Positions 50,494-58,876 of a stretch of 64,000 nt of DNA are shown here, in pieces. The stretch lies in NCBI GenBank assembly GCA_965279255.1, contig OZ257146.1, positions 2,604,001-2,668,000 of the forward strand, given 5' to 3'. The notes below the pieces were generated by a model. That model saw nothing but the letters and a program-made list of their open reading frames with translations, searched no databases and was not told the origin of the DNA. The first letter of the stretch is position 1, and the number at the start of each line of letters is the position of its first letter. The translations under genes were made by a program, and so were the position numbers. The stretch comes from CAMFLJ01 sp965279255. GTDB lineage: Bacteria; Actinomycetota; Acidimicrobiia; Acidimicrobiales; Acidimicrobilacustridaceae.

Positions 50494-51067
50494 GCCGGCC
50501 GGGGACGTCCGGCTCATCCGGGGCCCGGACCACGACGACCACGAGGGCGGCGAGCAGCAGCGTGGCTGAGCCGTACAGGGCACCGGCCTGGGTCCGCCGG
50601 CCGTCGAGGCGGTCTGGGCATCCCGACGGCAGCCACGGACCGGGCGCGACCGGGTACCCGGTCCACTTCTGCGGTGCGATGACGGTGCCGCACTGATCAC
50701 GGTCGACGAGCCGGGAGGTGCCCTGAACGGCCAGAGCCCAGACCGCCCCGACGAGCAGACCGGCGACCACGAGGCGCGTGCCACTGACCCGGCGGGCGAG
50801 GCCGAACACGATCAGCCCGAGCCCCAGGACGCCGAGGACACCGACCCCGATCGCGGGGCCGGTGTGAGCGCCCACACAGGGGCCCCCGAGGATCGGGTCG
50901 CGGAACAGGGCCTGGCAGTCGGTCTCGTAGCGCACGGTCCACGAGAGGAAGCCCACGGCACCGGCCATCACCACGAGCACGACCCCGGGCACCACGAGGC
51001 CCCACCCGACACGGCGGGGCTGGCGCATCCCGTCGGTCGTCGTCACCGTCGTCGTCGCATCGGACAT
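50483..51067 (-). CDS. Small multi-pass membrane protein, unknown
   Basis: 194 residues from ATG 51067 (GGGGG upstream). Four hydrophobic helices near residues 23-45, 72-90, 98-112 and 160-178 with short loops. Extracytoplasmic loops carry four cysteines (DCQALFRDP, GPCVGAH, RDQCGTV, SGCPDRL), which could form disulfides. The end overlaps the end of the convergent PPK2 gene by 11 bases. No recognised family. Confidence 0.8.
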   Translation of the reverse strand: MSDATTTVTTTDGMRQPRRVGWGLVVPGVVLVVMAGAVGFLSWTVRYETDCQALFRDPILGGPCVGAHTGPAIGVGVLGVLGLGLIVFGLARRVSGTRLVVAGLLVGAVWALAVQGTSRLVDRDQCGTVIAPQKWTGYPVAPGPWLPSGCPDRLDGRRTQAGALYGSATLLLAALVVVVVRAPDEPDVPGRLSR

Positions 51068-51174
51068 GGTCGACCCCCGTCCTGCCGCCGGTCGAACGGT
51101 AGCCAGCGGTCGAGCCCCGGAGGTGGCGGGCCTCCGCAGACCGACTGTCACACCCCCTGAATAGCGTTGTCGGT

Positions 51175-52545
51175 ATGGGTTCGACGGGGCGATCCACGGG
51201 GCGATCGGGGTACGGGAGGCGGGGCCGGGAGGCCGCGTCCGTCGTCGATTCGGTCGTCGCGTTGGTCGATGGTTTCGATCCCGGGTTGACGGGTGCTCGT
51301 GATGCGATGGAGCTGGTGGCGGAGTTCTCCCGGCTCGAGCACCTCGCGTCGGCGGGGGTGGCGTTGGCCGCCCGCCGGGTCGCCCAGACCGATCTGTGGA
51401 AGCGCGGCGGTCATCGGTCGGCGGCGCACTGGCTCGATCACGTGACCGGCATGGGTGTGGGTGACGCGGTTCGCCTGTTGCAGGCCGCGGAGACGGTGGA
51501 GGCGGCGCCGGACACACTGGTGGCGTTGAAGGCCGGTCGGGTGTCGACTCGTGAGGCGAAGGCGATCGGCGCCGCGGAGGCGGCCGATCCCGGTGCCGGC
51601 CAGCGGCTGTTGGCTGCGATCGACACGAGGTCGACGAAGGAAACCGAGACCGACGCCGCGCGCATCGTGGCCTCAGCAACGAGCGAGACCCCGGAGGCGA
51701 AGGCCGAACGGCATCGCAGGACCCGTCGGATCTTCCACGGGGTCAACGCGGACGGGATGGGCTTCGGTGGCTGGTTGGCACCGATCGCGGAGCACACCCG
51801 GTTCGTGGCCCTGCTCGAAGCGGAGCAGCAGCAGGTGTTCAACGAAGCCCGCGCCCGTGGCGATCGCGAACCGATGGTGGCCTACGCCGCCGACGCGTTC
51901 TTCCGGATCACCGACCGCGCCGCCCGCAAGACCCCCACCGTCGATGGTGCCGGCACGGTCACGACGTCTGGTGAGGCGGTCGAGGACTGGTCGTTCACCA
52001 AGGTGATAGTGCGGGTCGACCTGGCCGCCCTCGACCGAGGTGCTGTCGCGCCGGGTGAGGTGTGCGAGATCGCGGGGCAGGGCCCGATCCCTGTGGCTGA
52101 TGTGTGGCGGATGATCGACGGCGACGCGTTCGTCGCCGCTGTCTCGACGAATGGCACCGAGATCGACAAGGTCATCCACCTGGGCCGCAAGCCCACCGCC
52201 CTGCAGAAGACCGCCCTCGAGTGGTTCTCCGCCGGGGAATGCTCGATCGAGGGGTGCACGAACCCGGCCCGGATCGAGATCGACCACGTCGCCGACTGGG
52301 CCGACACCAAGATCACCCGGCTCCCCGACCTCGCCTCGCCGTGCGGGCACCACCACGACCTCAAGACCCACCACGGCTACACCTTCGGGCCCCGACTCCC
52401 CAACGGGAAACGACGGCTCATCCCACCCGACCGGGCCTCACCCGGCAGCACCGACCCACCAGATCTCACCCTCCTCCACGGCGACGCAGCGACGGGACCG
52501 CCGGCTGAAGCGACAACGCAGGGCGACCTCTTCGACACCGGCTGA
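51175..52545 (+). CDS. DUF222 / HNH endonuclease family protein (13E12-like)
   Basis: 456 residues of the DUF222-HNH type that occurs in many copies in actinobacterial genomes (13E12 repeat family of mycobacteria). N-terminal DUF222 region ~35-310 (ELVAEFSRLEHLASAGVALAARR, GVGDAVRLLQAAETVEAAPDT, GRVSTREAKAI). C-terminal HNH: CSIEGCTNPARIEIDHVADWAD, SPCGHHHDLKTHHGYTFGP, with the paired CxxxxC and the H-N/H-H catalytic site. Codons are less GC-constrained than neighbours in places. Lies next to an intergenic minisatellite. Biological role is not established; mobility or DNA modification has been suggested for the family. Confidence 0.9.
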   Translation: MGSTGRSTGRSGYGRRGREAASVVDSVVALVDGFDPGLTGARDAMELVAEFSRLEHLASAGVALAARRVAQTDLWKRGGHRSAAHWLDHVTGMGVGDAVRLLQAAETVEAAPDTLVALKAGRVSTREAKAIGAAEAADPGAGQRLLAAIDTRSTKETETDAARIVASATSETPEAKAERHRRTRRIFHGVNADGMGFGGWLAPIAEHTRFVALLEAEQQQVFNEARARGDREPMVAYAADAFFRITDRAARKTPTVDGAGTVTTSGEAVEDWSFTKVIVRVDLAALDRGAVAPGEVCEIAGQGPIPVADVWRMIDGDAFVAAVSTNGTEIDKVIHLGRKPTALQKTALEWFSAGECSIEGCTNPARIEIDHVADWADTKITRLPDLASPCGHHHDLKTHHGYTFGPRLPNGKRRLIPPDRASPGSTDPPDLTLLHGDAATGPPAEATTQGDLFDTG

Positions 52546-52587
52546 CGGCCGCAGGCGGCTCGGGGCCGCGTCGACGGTCGCCGGTCG

Positions 52588-52712
52588 CCGAGCACGTCGA
52601 CGGTCCCACCGAGCACGTCGACGGTCCCACCGAGCACGTCGACGGTCCAACCGAGCACGTCGCCGGTCCGTCGGAGCACGTCGGCGGTCCGACCGAGCGT
52701 GTCGGCTCCGGT
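52588..52712. repeat. 21-base tandem repeat (minisatellite), six units
   Basis: Six head-to-tail units of 21 bases (the last 20) starting at 52588, 52609, 52630, 52651, 52672 and 52693, each beginning CCGAGCACGTCGACGGTC or a close variant. Units 1 and 2 are identical and drift increases to the right. Lies in the 267-base gap between convergent DUF222-HNH and GAP-like genes. Because 21 is a multiple of three, every frame shows a 7-residue pseudo-repeat, but I see no gene. The remaining bases of the gap hold nothing recognisable. Confidence 0.92.
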
Positions 52713-52812
52713 GCCGCGGGTCCGGAGCTCGACTCGGAGGTCCGGCCGTCCACATCGGTCGCCGGCGTCGCGAGCCCAGCCATGCAGGAACGGGCCGGCG
52801 TCGCGTCACCCG

Positions 52813-53547
52813 TCAGGAGGCCTGGTGGAACTCCCACGCGCCCTTGAGCACGAGGTAGATGCCGGCGACGAGCAGGATCACGGCCACGACCGTCTGCCAG
52901 TGGCGCTCGAGCCAGGCCTTCCACGTCGCCAGCCGGGCCTCGGCTCCGGAGGGCGAGGCCACCACGATGACGATCGGGGTAACCACGCCAATGCAGGCGA
53001 AGGCCACGAACACGACGGCCTGAGCCCAGGCCATCCCGCCGCTCAGCCCCGCGCGCACGATCTCGTTGCCGGCGGCCAGCGCCACCACGTAGGGCGGGAG
53101 GAAGGCACCGAGGGCGAAGGCGAACACCGTCGACATCGACCCCACCCGGGAGATCCACTTCGGCAGGCCAGCGTCCGGGTCGTTCCGGGAGCGGCGACGG
53201 GTGCGCAGGGCGCCGAGGAGGAGCAGCACCCCGGCGACGAGGTCGACGATCGCCGTGGTCTTGCTCGCCGTGCTGCCGCTCGAGGCCTGGCTGCCCACGA
53301 CCACGGCCGCCACGGCGATCACCCCGAGAGCGAGCGCGTAGCCGAGGGCCAGAGCCACGGCCGGGCGGACCCGCCCCGACTCGGTCATCGACAGCACCTC
53401 GGCCAACACGGGCAGGGGCGACATGGCGACCAGCAGGCCGAGGGCGATGACGTTGGCGTCCAGGACGTGCTCCGAGGAACCCGGGCGCTCGTCCCCGGCT
53501 GGGCCGGAGGCTAGGACCCGGCACCGTGGGGCCGGTGGACCGGCCAT
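52813..53547 (-). CDS. GAP/Sap-like (LysE-type) membrane protein
   Basis: 244 residues with about six hydrophobic helices: DANVIALGLLVAMSPLPVLA, PAVALALGYALALGVIAVAAVVVG, VDLVAGVLLLLGALR, VFAFALGAFLPPYVVALAAG, AVVFVAFACIGVVTPIVIVVA and VVAVILLVAGIYLVLKGAW. The SPLPVLAEVLSM loop and the ALG-FLPP segment fit the GAP (sulfolipid-addressing, PF11139-like) family proposed to move lipids in mycobacteria. The N-terminal ~25 residues from ATG 53547 are polar and may be non-native, so a shorter start is possible. Tandem repeats flank it on both sides. Confidence 0.78.
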   Translation of the reverse strand: MAGPPAPRCRVLASGPAGDERPGSSEHVLDANVIALGLLVAMSPLPVLAEVLSMTESGRVRPAVALALGYALALGVIAVAAVVVGSQASSGSTASKTTAIVDLVAGVLLLLGALRTRRRSRNDPDAGLPKWISRVGSMSTVFAFALGAFLPPYVVALAAGNEIVRAGLSGGMAWAQAVVFVAFACIGVVTPIVIVVASPSGAEARLATWKAWLERHWQTVVAVILLVAGIYLVLKGAWEFHQAS

Positions 53548-53550
53548 CCT

Positions 53551-53617
53551 CGAGCCGATCGACCGACCTCCTCGAGCCGATCGACCGACCCTCTTCGAGC
53601 CGATCGATCGGCCCTCT
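53551..53617. repeat. ~22-base tandem repeat, three units
   Basis: Three imperfect units beginning CGAGCCGATCGACCGACC (53551, 53573, 53596) lie just upstream of the GAP-like gene start and before clpP. The third is diverged (CGATCGATCGG). Similar in composition to the 21-base array downstream of the same gene. Confidence 0.75.
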
Positions 53618-53640
53618 CCGATCCCGTCGAGCGGCCGGGC

Positions 53641-54276
53641 TCAGGCCTCGGCTTCGGCCGCCCCGGGCCCGATCGCCGCGGCCGCCGCCAGGCGGGGGTG
53701 GCGGCGGCTGAGCACCTCGTCGACCACGCCGTAGGCCACCACGTCGTCGCCGCGGAGGATGAAGTCCCGGTCGAGGTCGCTCACGAGCCGCTCACGGGTC
53801 TGGCCCGTCGCCTCCTCCAGCACGTCGACCATCCGGTTGCGCAGCTCGACCATCTCCCGGACCTGGATCTCGATGTCGCTCGACTGCCCCTGGGCGCCAC
53901 CGTGGGGCTGGTGGAGCAGCACCCGGGCGTTGGGCAGCACGAAGCGCCGACCCTTCTCCCCCGCCGCCAGCACGATCGCGGCGGCCGAGGCGGCCTGCCC
54001 GATGCACGTGGTGGAGACGGGGGCGCTGACGAAGTTCATGGTGTCGAGGATCCCGAAGAGGGCGACCATGTCACCGCCCGGCGAGTTGATGTAGAGGTTG
54101 ATCTCCCGCTCCGGGTCCTCCCCCTCGAGGAAGAGCAGCTGGCCCATGACCAGGTTGGCCACGTTGTCGTCGATCGGGCTCCCGAGGAACACGATGCGCT
54201 CGCGCAGGAGCCGGCTGTACAGGTCGTAGGCGCGCTCGCCGCGGGGCGAGGCTTCGAGGACGGTGGGGACGAGCAC
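53641..54276 (-). CDS. clpP: ATP-dependent Clp protease proteolytic subunit
   Basis: Serine protease subunit of Clp. 211 residues from GTG 54276, where GGAGG sits at five bases and the product begins LVPTVLEASPRGERAYDLYSRLL, as in actinobacterial ClpP; the TTG at 54300 has no ribosome site. Catalytic triad: Ser in CIGQAASAAAIVL, His in LLHQPHGG, Asp in LVSDLDRDF. Substrate-binding INSPGGDMVALFGILDTM present. Usual neighbours clpX, tig and a second clpP are absent, so this may be an extra paralogue. Divergent from the SRPBCC gene, whose operators share the gap. Confidence 0.93.
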   Translation of the reverse strand: MLVPTVLEASPRGERAYDLYSRLLRERIVFLGSPIDDNVANLVMGQLLFLEGEDPEREINLYINSPGGDMVALFGILDTMNFVSAPVSTTCIGQAASAAAIVLAAGEKGRRFVLPNARVLLHQPHGGAQGQSSDIEIQVREMVELRNRMVDVLEEATGQTRERLVSDLDRDFILRGDDVVAYGVVDEVLSRRHPRLAAAAAIGPGAAEAEA

Positions 54277-54305
54277 GGGCACCTCCGGGTCGACGGACAA
54301 CTGTG

Positions 54306-54323
54306 CGCAACCATTTGATTGCG
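54306..54323. promoter_or_regulatory. ArsR-type operator 1
   Basis: CGCAACC-ATTTGA-TTGCG, 18 bases with CGCAA/TTGCG arms. Near-copy of the site at 54355. It lies in the divergent region between clpP and the SRPBCC-ArsR pair. A shorter palindrome ACCGTACGGT is between the two sites. Confidence 0.6.
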
Positions 54324-54354
54324 TGTAGCCACCGTACGGTTGTCGTCGACGATT

Positions 54355-54372
54355 CGCAACCGTAGAGTTGCG
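54355..54372. promoter_or_regulatory. ArsR-type operator 2
   Basis: CGCAACC-GTAGAG-TTGCG, 18 bases, ending two bases before the SRPBCC ATG. Shares CGCAACC and TTGCG with site 1, 49 bases away. Position over the start suggests direct repression of the SRPBCC-ArsR unit by its own ArsR protein. Confidence 0.65.
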
Positions 54373-54374
54373 TC

Positions 54375-54905
54375 ATGGCCGAGCACCCCACGCCCCGCTC
54401 CCCCGGCTTCCGACCCACGAACGGCCGCGACGCCGTCCGGCCGGCGCCGACACCCGACGATCACGACGCCGACGCCGACGCCCGCTCCCGCGACGTCCAC
54501 CGCCGCGTGGTCCTCGAGGCCGCGCCGGCCGAGGTGTGGCGGGCGCTCACCGACCCGGCCGAGCTGGCGGCATGGTGGGGCGAGGGCAGCGAGCTCGAAG
54601 CCACGCCCGGCGGCGAGGGCCGGCTGGTCGAGGACGACGAGCCCACCCGGCTGGCCCGCGTGGTCGAGGTGCGCCCCGAACGACGACTGGTGCTCGACCT
54701 CTGGCCCGAGGACCCGGAGTCCGACGACCCGGCGACCCGCGTCACCATCGAGCTCTCGCCGTGCCCGTTCGGCACCGTCCTCACCGTGCTCGAGTGCGTG
54801 CTGCTCGACCTCTCGGAGCTACCGGTGCTGTCGGCGCCCCAGCCCTCGTTCATCCCCTTCCCCTGGAGCCCGCGGTCCGGCGGACGCGCGCTCGCCCGGG
54901 TGTGA
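54375..54905 (+). CDS. SRPBCC (AHSA1-like) domain protein
   Basis: 176 residues. A disordered N-terminus (1-40) then a START-like helix-grip domain: VHRRVVLEAAPAEVWRALTDPAELAAWWGEGSELEATPGGEGRLVEDDEP, RVVEVRPERRLVLDLWPED. Such proteins bind hydrophobic ligands in a deep cavity. Starts ATG directly behind operator 2 and overlaps the ArsR gene (GTGA). Paired SRPBCC-ArsR genes are common in actinobacteria. Ligand unknown. Confidence 0.9.
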   Translation: MAEHPTPRSPGFRPTNGRDAVRPAPTPDDHDADADARSRDVHRRVVLEAAPAEVWRALTDPAELAAWWGEGSELEATPGGEGRLVEDDEPTRLARVVEVRPERRLVLDLWPEDPESDDPATRVTIELSPCPFGTVLTVLECVLLDLSELPVLSAPQPSFIPFPWSPRSGGRALARV

Positions 54906-55237
54906 GCGCCACACCCACGCCCGTCGCCGGTGCCGACGCCGCCCTCAGCGCCCTCGGCGACCCGACCCGTCGGGCCGTGCTGCAGGCGGTCGCCGAGCGG
55001 GGGCCCCTGACGGCGACCGAGCTCGCCGCCCCGGCCGGGATCTCCCGCCAGGCCATGAGCAAGCACCTCGGCCTGCTCGAGCAGGCCGGCCTCGTCCACG
55101 GCGAGAAGGTCGGCCGCGAGACCCGCTACCAGATCGTCCCCGGCTCGCTCGAGGCCGCTGCGGCCTGGCTCGACCGCGTGGGCGCGGCCTGGGACTCCCG
55201 CCTCGGCCGTCTCCGCCGGCACCTGGCCGAGAGCTGA
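54902..55237 (+). CDS. ArsR/SmtB family transcriptional regulator
   Basis: 111 residues, winged helix: ALSALGDPTRRAVLQAVAERGPLTATELAAPAGISRQAMSKHLGLLEQAGLVHGEKVGRETRYQI, a complete ArsR domain. No metal-binding Cys pair of the ELCVCD type, so probably not metal-responsive. GTG 54902 overlaps the SRPBCC stop by four bases. Likely autoregulator of the pair through the two upstream sites. Confidence 0.92.
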   Translation: MSATPTPVAGADAALSALGDPTRRAVLQAVAERGPLTATELAAPAGISRQAMSKHLGLLEQAGLVHGEKVGRETRYQIVPGSLEAAAAWLDRVGAAWDSRLGRLRRHLAES

Positions 55238-55282
55238 CGGCCGAGGGCGAAGGCTGACGGCCGAGGGCGAAGTCCAGCCGGC

Positions 55283-55942
55283 TCAGTCGCAGGTCGGGAC
55301 GGCCTGGGCCGGAGCGGCGATCACCACGGCATCGTCGTAGATCACCGGTCGGCTCGCTCCCTCGCCCCGGGCCCCGCCGCTGAGCGGACTGGTCCACACC
55401 GCGGAACCGGTGGACGGGTCGAGCCCCCGGGCGGCCACCGCGCCACCCGAGGTGTCGACCTCGATCAGCAGGCCCCCGGCCATCACCTGGGCGGGCTGCT
55501 GCTCGCCATCGACCACCTGCATGCCCACCACACCGGTGGCGACGCCGGTGCCGTCGACCAGCACCTCGTGCACCCCGGCCGGCGGATAGCTCACGACGGC
55601 GCCGGTGGTCGGGTCGAGCAGCACGTCGACCGAGCGTTGCTCGAGCGGCACGAGCACCCCGCCGTCGTCGCTGCGGAGCAGGTAGCCGGAACCGAGCGGC
55701 ACCGACGCGGTCCACCGCACGGCGCCGGTCGTCGGGTCGATCGCCCACACGGTGGTCTGGAGCGCGCTCAGGTCGTTGCCACAGGAGTCGACGACCGCCT
55801 GGGTCAGCGGATCGACGGTGGTGGAGGGGGACGACGAATCGTCGTCCCCCGAGCAGGCGGTCGACGCGAGCACCACGACGGCGAGCGCAGCCGTCGCCAC
55901 CATCAGCCTGCTGACCCGTCGTCGCTGCCGCCGCTCTCGCAT
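55283..55942 (-). CDS. PQQ-like beta-propeller lipoprotein, short
   Basis: 219 residues from ATG 55942. Signal peptide with lipobox STAC (Cys ~30) followed by an acidic/Ser linker. The body has PQQ-enzyme-like repeats: TTVWAIDPTTGAVRWTASVPLG, VLLDPTTGAVVSYPPAG, ARGLDPSTGSAVWTSPL. Only about three blades are visible, fewer than a full eight-blade propeller, so it may be a fragment or a small scaffold. ATG preceded by CCGGG only. Ends 45 bases after the convergent ArsR gene. Function unknown. Confidence 0.82.
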   Translation of the reverse strand: MRERRQRRRVSRLMVATAALAVVVLASTACSGDDDSSSPSTTVDPLTQAVVDSCGNDLSALQTTVWAIDPTTGAVRWTASVPLGSGYLLRSDDGGVLVPLEQRSVDVLLDPTTGAVVSYPPAGVHEVLVDGTGVATGVVGMQVVDGEQQPAQVMAGGLLIEVDTSGGAVAARGLDPSTGSAVWTSPLSGGARGEGASRPVIYDDAVVIAAPAQAVPTCD

Positions 55943-55972
55943 CCCGGAGAGCGTGGCACAGCCCGAACGCGA

Positions 55973-56000
55973 CGGAGGGACGCCCAAAGGCGTCCCTCCG
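55973..56000 (-). terminator. Terminator hairpin of the atp operon
   Basis: Perfect 12-base inverted repeat CGGAGGGACGCC/GGCGTCCCTCCG with loop CAAA, 31 bases after the atpC stop on the minus strand. Very stable, no T-run. It also lies upstream of the lipoprotein start, so insulates it from ATP synthase transcription. Confidence 0.85.
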
Positions 56001-56030
56001 ATCAGTTCGTGAGCCGAACCGGTGACGGTG

Positions 56031-56428
56031 TCAGTGCACCATCGTGCCGGTGGCGGCCAGGCGGGCGTTGGCCCGGGCCAGCGCCGCCTCGGCGTCGATG
56101 TCCTCGCCCTTGGCGATGGCGGCCTGCGCCTTCTCCTGGGCCCGACGGGCCCGGTCGGCGTCGATCGACGACGCCAGCTCGGCCAGGTCGGAGAGGATCT
56201 TCACGTGGTCGTTGCTGACCTCGACGAAGCCACCGTGCACCGCCGCCAGCTCATGGCTGCCGTCGGCGAGGGAGATCTCCACGGTCCACGTGGCGAGGGC
56301 CCCCACGAACGGGGCGTGGCCGGGGAGGAAGGCGATGTCGCCCCCGCCCACCGTGCGCGCCCGCACCCAGTTGGCCTCGCCCGAGAAGAGCGTGCGCTCC
56401 GGCGAGACGAGCTCGACGGCGAGCGGCA

Positions 56429-56429
<1 letters not shown>
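56031..56429 (-). CDS. atpC: ATP synthase epsilon subunit
   Basis: Epsilon subunit of F1, part of the central stalk and regulator of ATP hydrolysis. 132 residues: MPLAVELVSPERTLFSGEANWVRARTVGGGDIAFLPGHAPFVGAL, then FVEVSNDHVKILSDLAELA and the two-helix C-terminal part. ATG 56429 overlaps the atpD TGA (TGATG), indicating coupling. Last gene of the operon. Confidence 0.97.
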
Positions 56430-57868
<1,439 letters not shown>

Positions 57869-57896
57869 CGGTGGAGGTGGCTCCTCGGCTGGGGGC

Positions 57897-58874
57897 TCAG
57901 TGGGTCCCGGCCGACTTGTCGAGTCGGTCGAGGTGTTCGGGGAAGGCGTGCTCGGGGGTGAGCAGGCTCGGGATCAGCTCGTGCGCATCACCCTTGTCGG
58001 CGCCCAGGGCCTCGGCACCGCCGACGATCTCCATGATCTCGGTGGTGATGGCGTCCTGGCGGGCCCGGTTCAGCACTCGGGACAGCGTGGTGGTGAGGTC
58101 GTCGGCGTTGTCGGTGGCGGCCTTCATGGCCCGCTGCCGCGAGGCGTGCTCCGACGCCGAAGCGTCGAGGAGGGCCGAGAAGAGCCGGGACTCGAGGTAC
58201 CGGGGCAGGATCTCGTTGAGGATCCCGGTCGGGGACGGCTCGTACTCGAGGTCGGCCGACGGGCCGTCGGCGGCGTTGACCGCCGGCACCTCGAGGGGGA
58301 GGAACCGCTTGACCGCCGCCTGCTGCACGCCGGCGGAGAGGAACTGGGTGTAGGCCAGCTCGACGTAGGCCAGCTCACCGGTCTCGTAGCGGCGCCGCAC
58401 GGAGGCGGCGACGTCGCGAGCGTTGTCGTAGGTGGGCTGATCGGTGATCGAGTCGAAGGCGGCGTCGATCGGGCGGCCCTGGAAGCGGAAGTGCTTCTGG
58501 GCCTTCTTGCCGATGACGATCAGCGAGATGTCGAGCCCGGCGGCCTCGGCGGAGGCGATGGCCCGCTCGGCGAGGCGGATGACGCTGCTGTTGTAGGCGC
58601 CGCACATCCCGCGGTCCGAGGTGATGATCACGAACGCGGCGGTGCGGGCATCGGGGTTGTCACGAAGGAGCGGGTGCTCCTTCGCCGCGCCGGCACGGAG
58701 CAGGTCGACGATCACCGCGGTGATCTCGTCGCTGTAGGGCCGGGCCGCGCCAGCGCGGTCCTGGGCCTTGACCACACGGGTCGCAGCGATGAGCTCCATG
58801 GCGCGGGTGATCTTCCTGATCGACTGGACGCTCTTGATCCGCGCCCGCAGGACCCGCTCCTGACCACCAGCCAT
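57897..58874 (-). CDS. atpG: ATP synthase gamma subunit
   Basis: Central-stalk gamma subunit. 325 residues. N-terminal RVLRARIKSVQSIRKITRAMELIAATRVVKAQ (coiled coil), Rossmann-like middle SDRGMCGAYNSSVIRLAE, C-terminal ATDNADDLTTTLSRVLNRARQDAITTEIMEIVGGAEAL. ATG 58874 lies two bases after the atpA stop. Slightly longer than the usual 290-300, with an insertion near residue 210 as often in actinobacteria. Confidence 0.97.
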   Translation of the reverse strand: MAGGQERVLRARIKSVQSIRKITRAMELIAATRVVKAQDRAGAARPYSDEITAVIVDLLRAGAAKEHPLLRDNPDARTAAFVIITSDRGMCGAYNSSVIRLAERAIASAEAAGLDISLIVIGKKAQKHFRFQGRPIDAAFDSITDQPTYDNARDVAASVRRRYETGELAYVELAYTQFLSAGVQQAAVKRFLPLEVPAVNAADGPSADLEYEPSPTGILNEILPRYLESRLFSALLDASASEHASRQRAMKAATDNADDLTTTLSRVLNRARQDAITTEIMEIVGGAEALGADKGDAHELIPSLLTPEHAFPEHLDRLDKSAGTH

Positions 58875-58876
58875 GG

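Noticed and set aside
52588..52712. Possible CRISPR array
   Set aside because: Units are contiguous with no unique spacers and there are no cas genes; it is a tandem repeat.
54277..54300. TTG start for clpP at 54300
   Set aside because: No ribosome site there; the GTG at 54276 has GGAGG at good distance and begins with the conserved VPTV-E segment.
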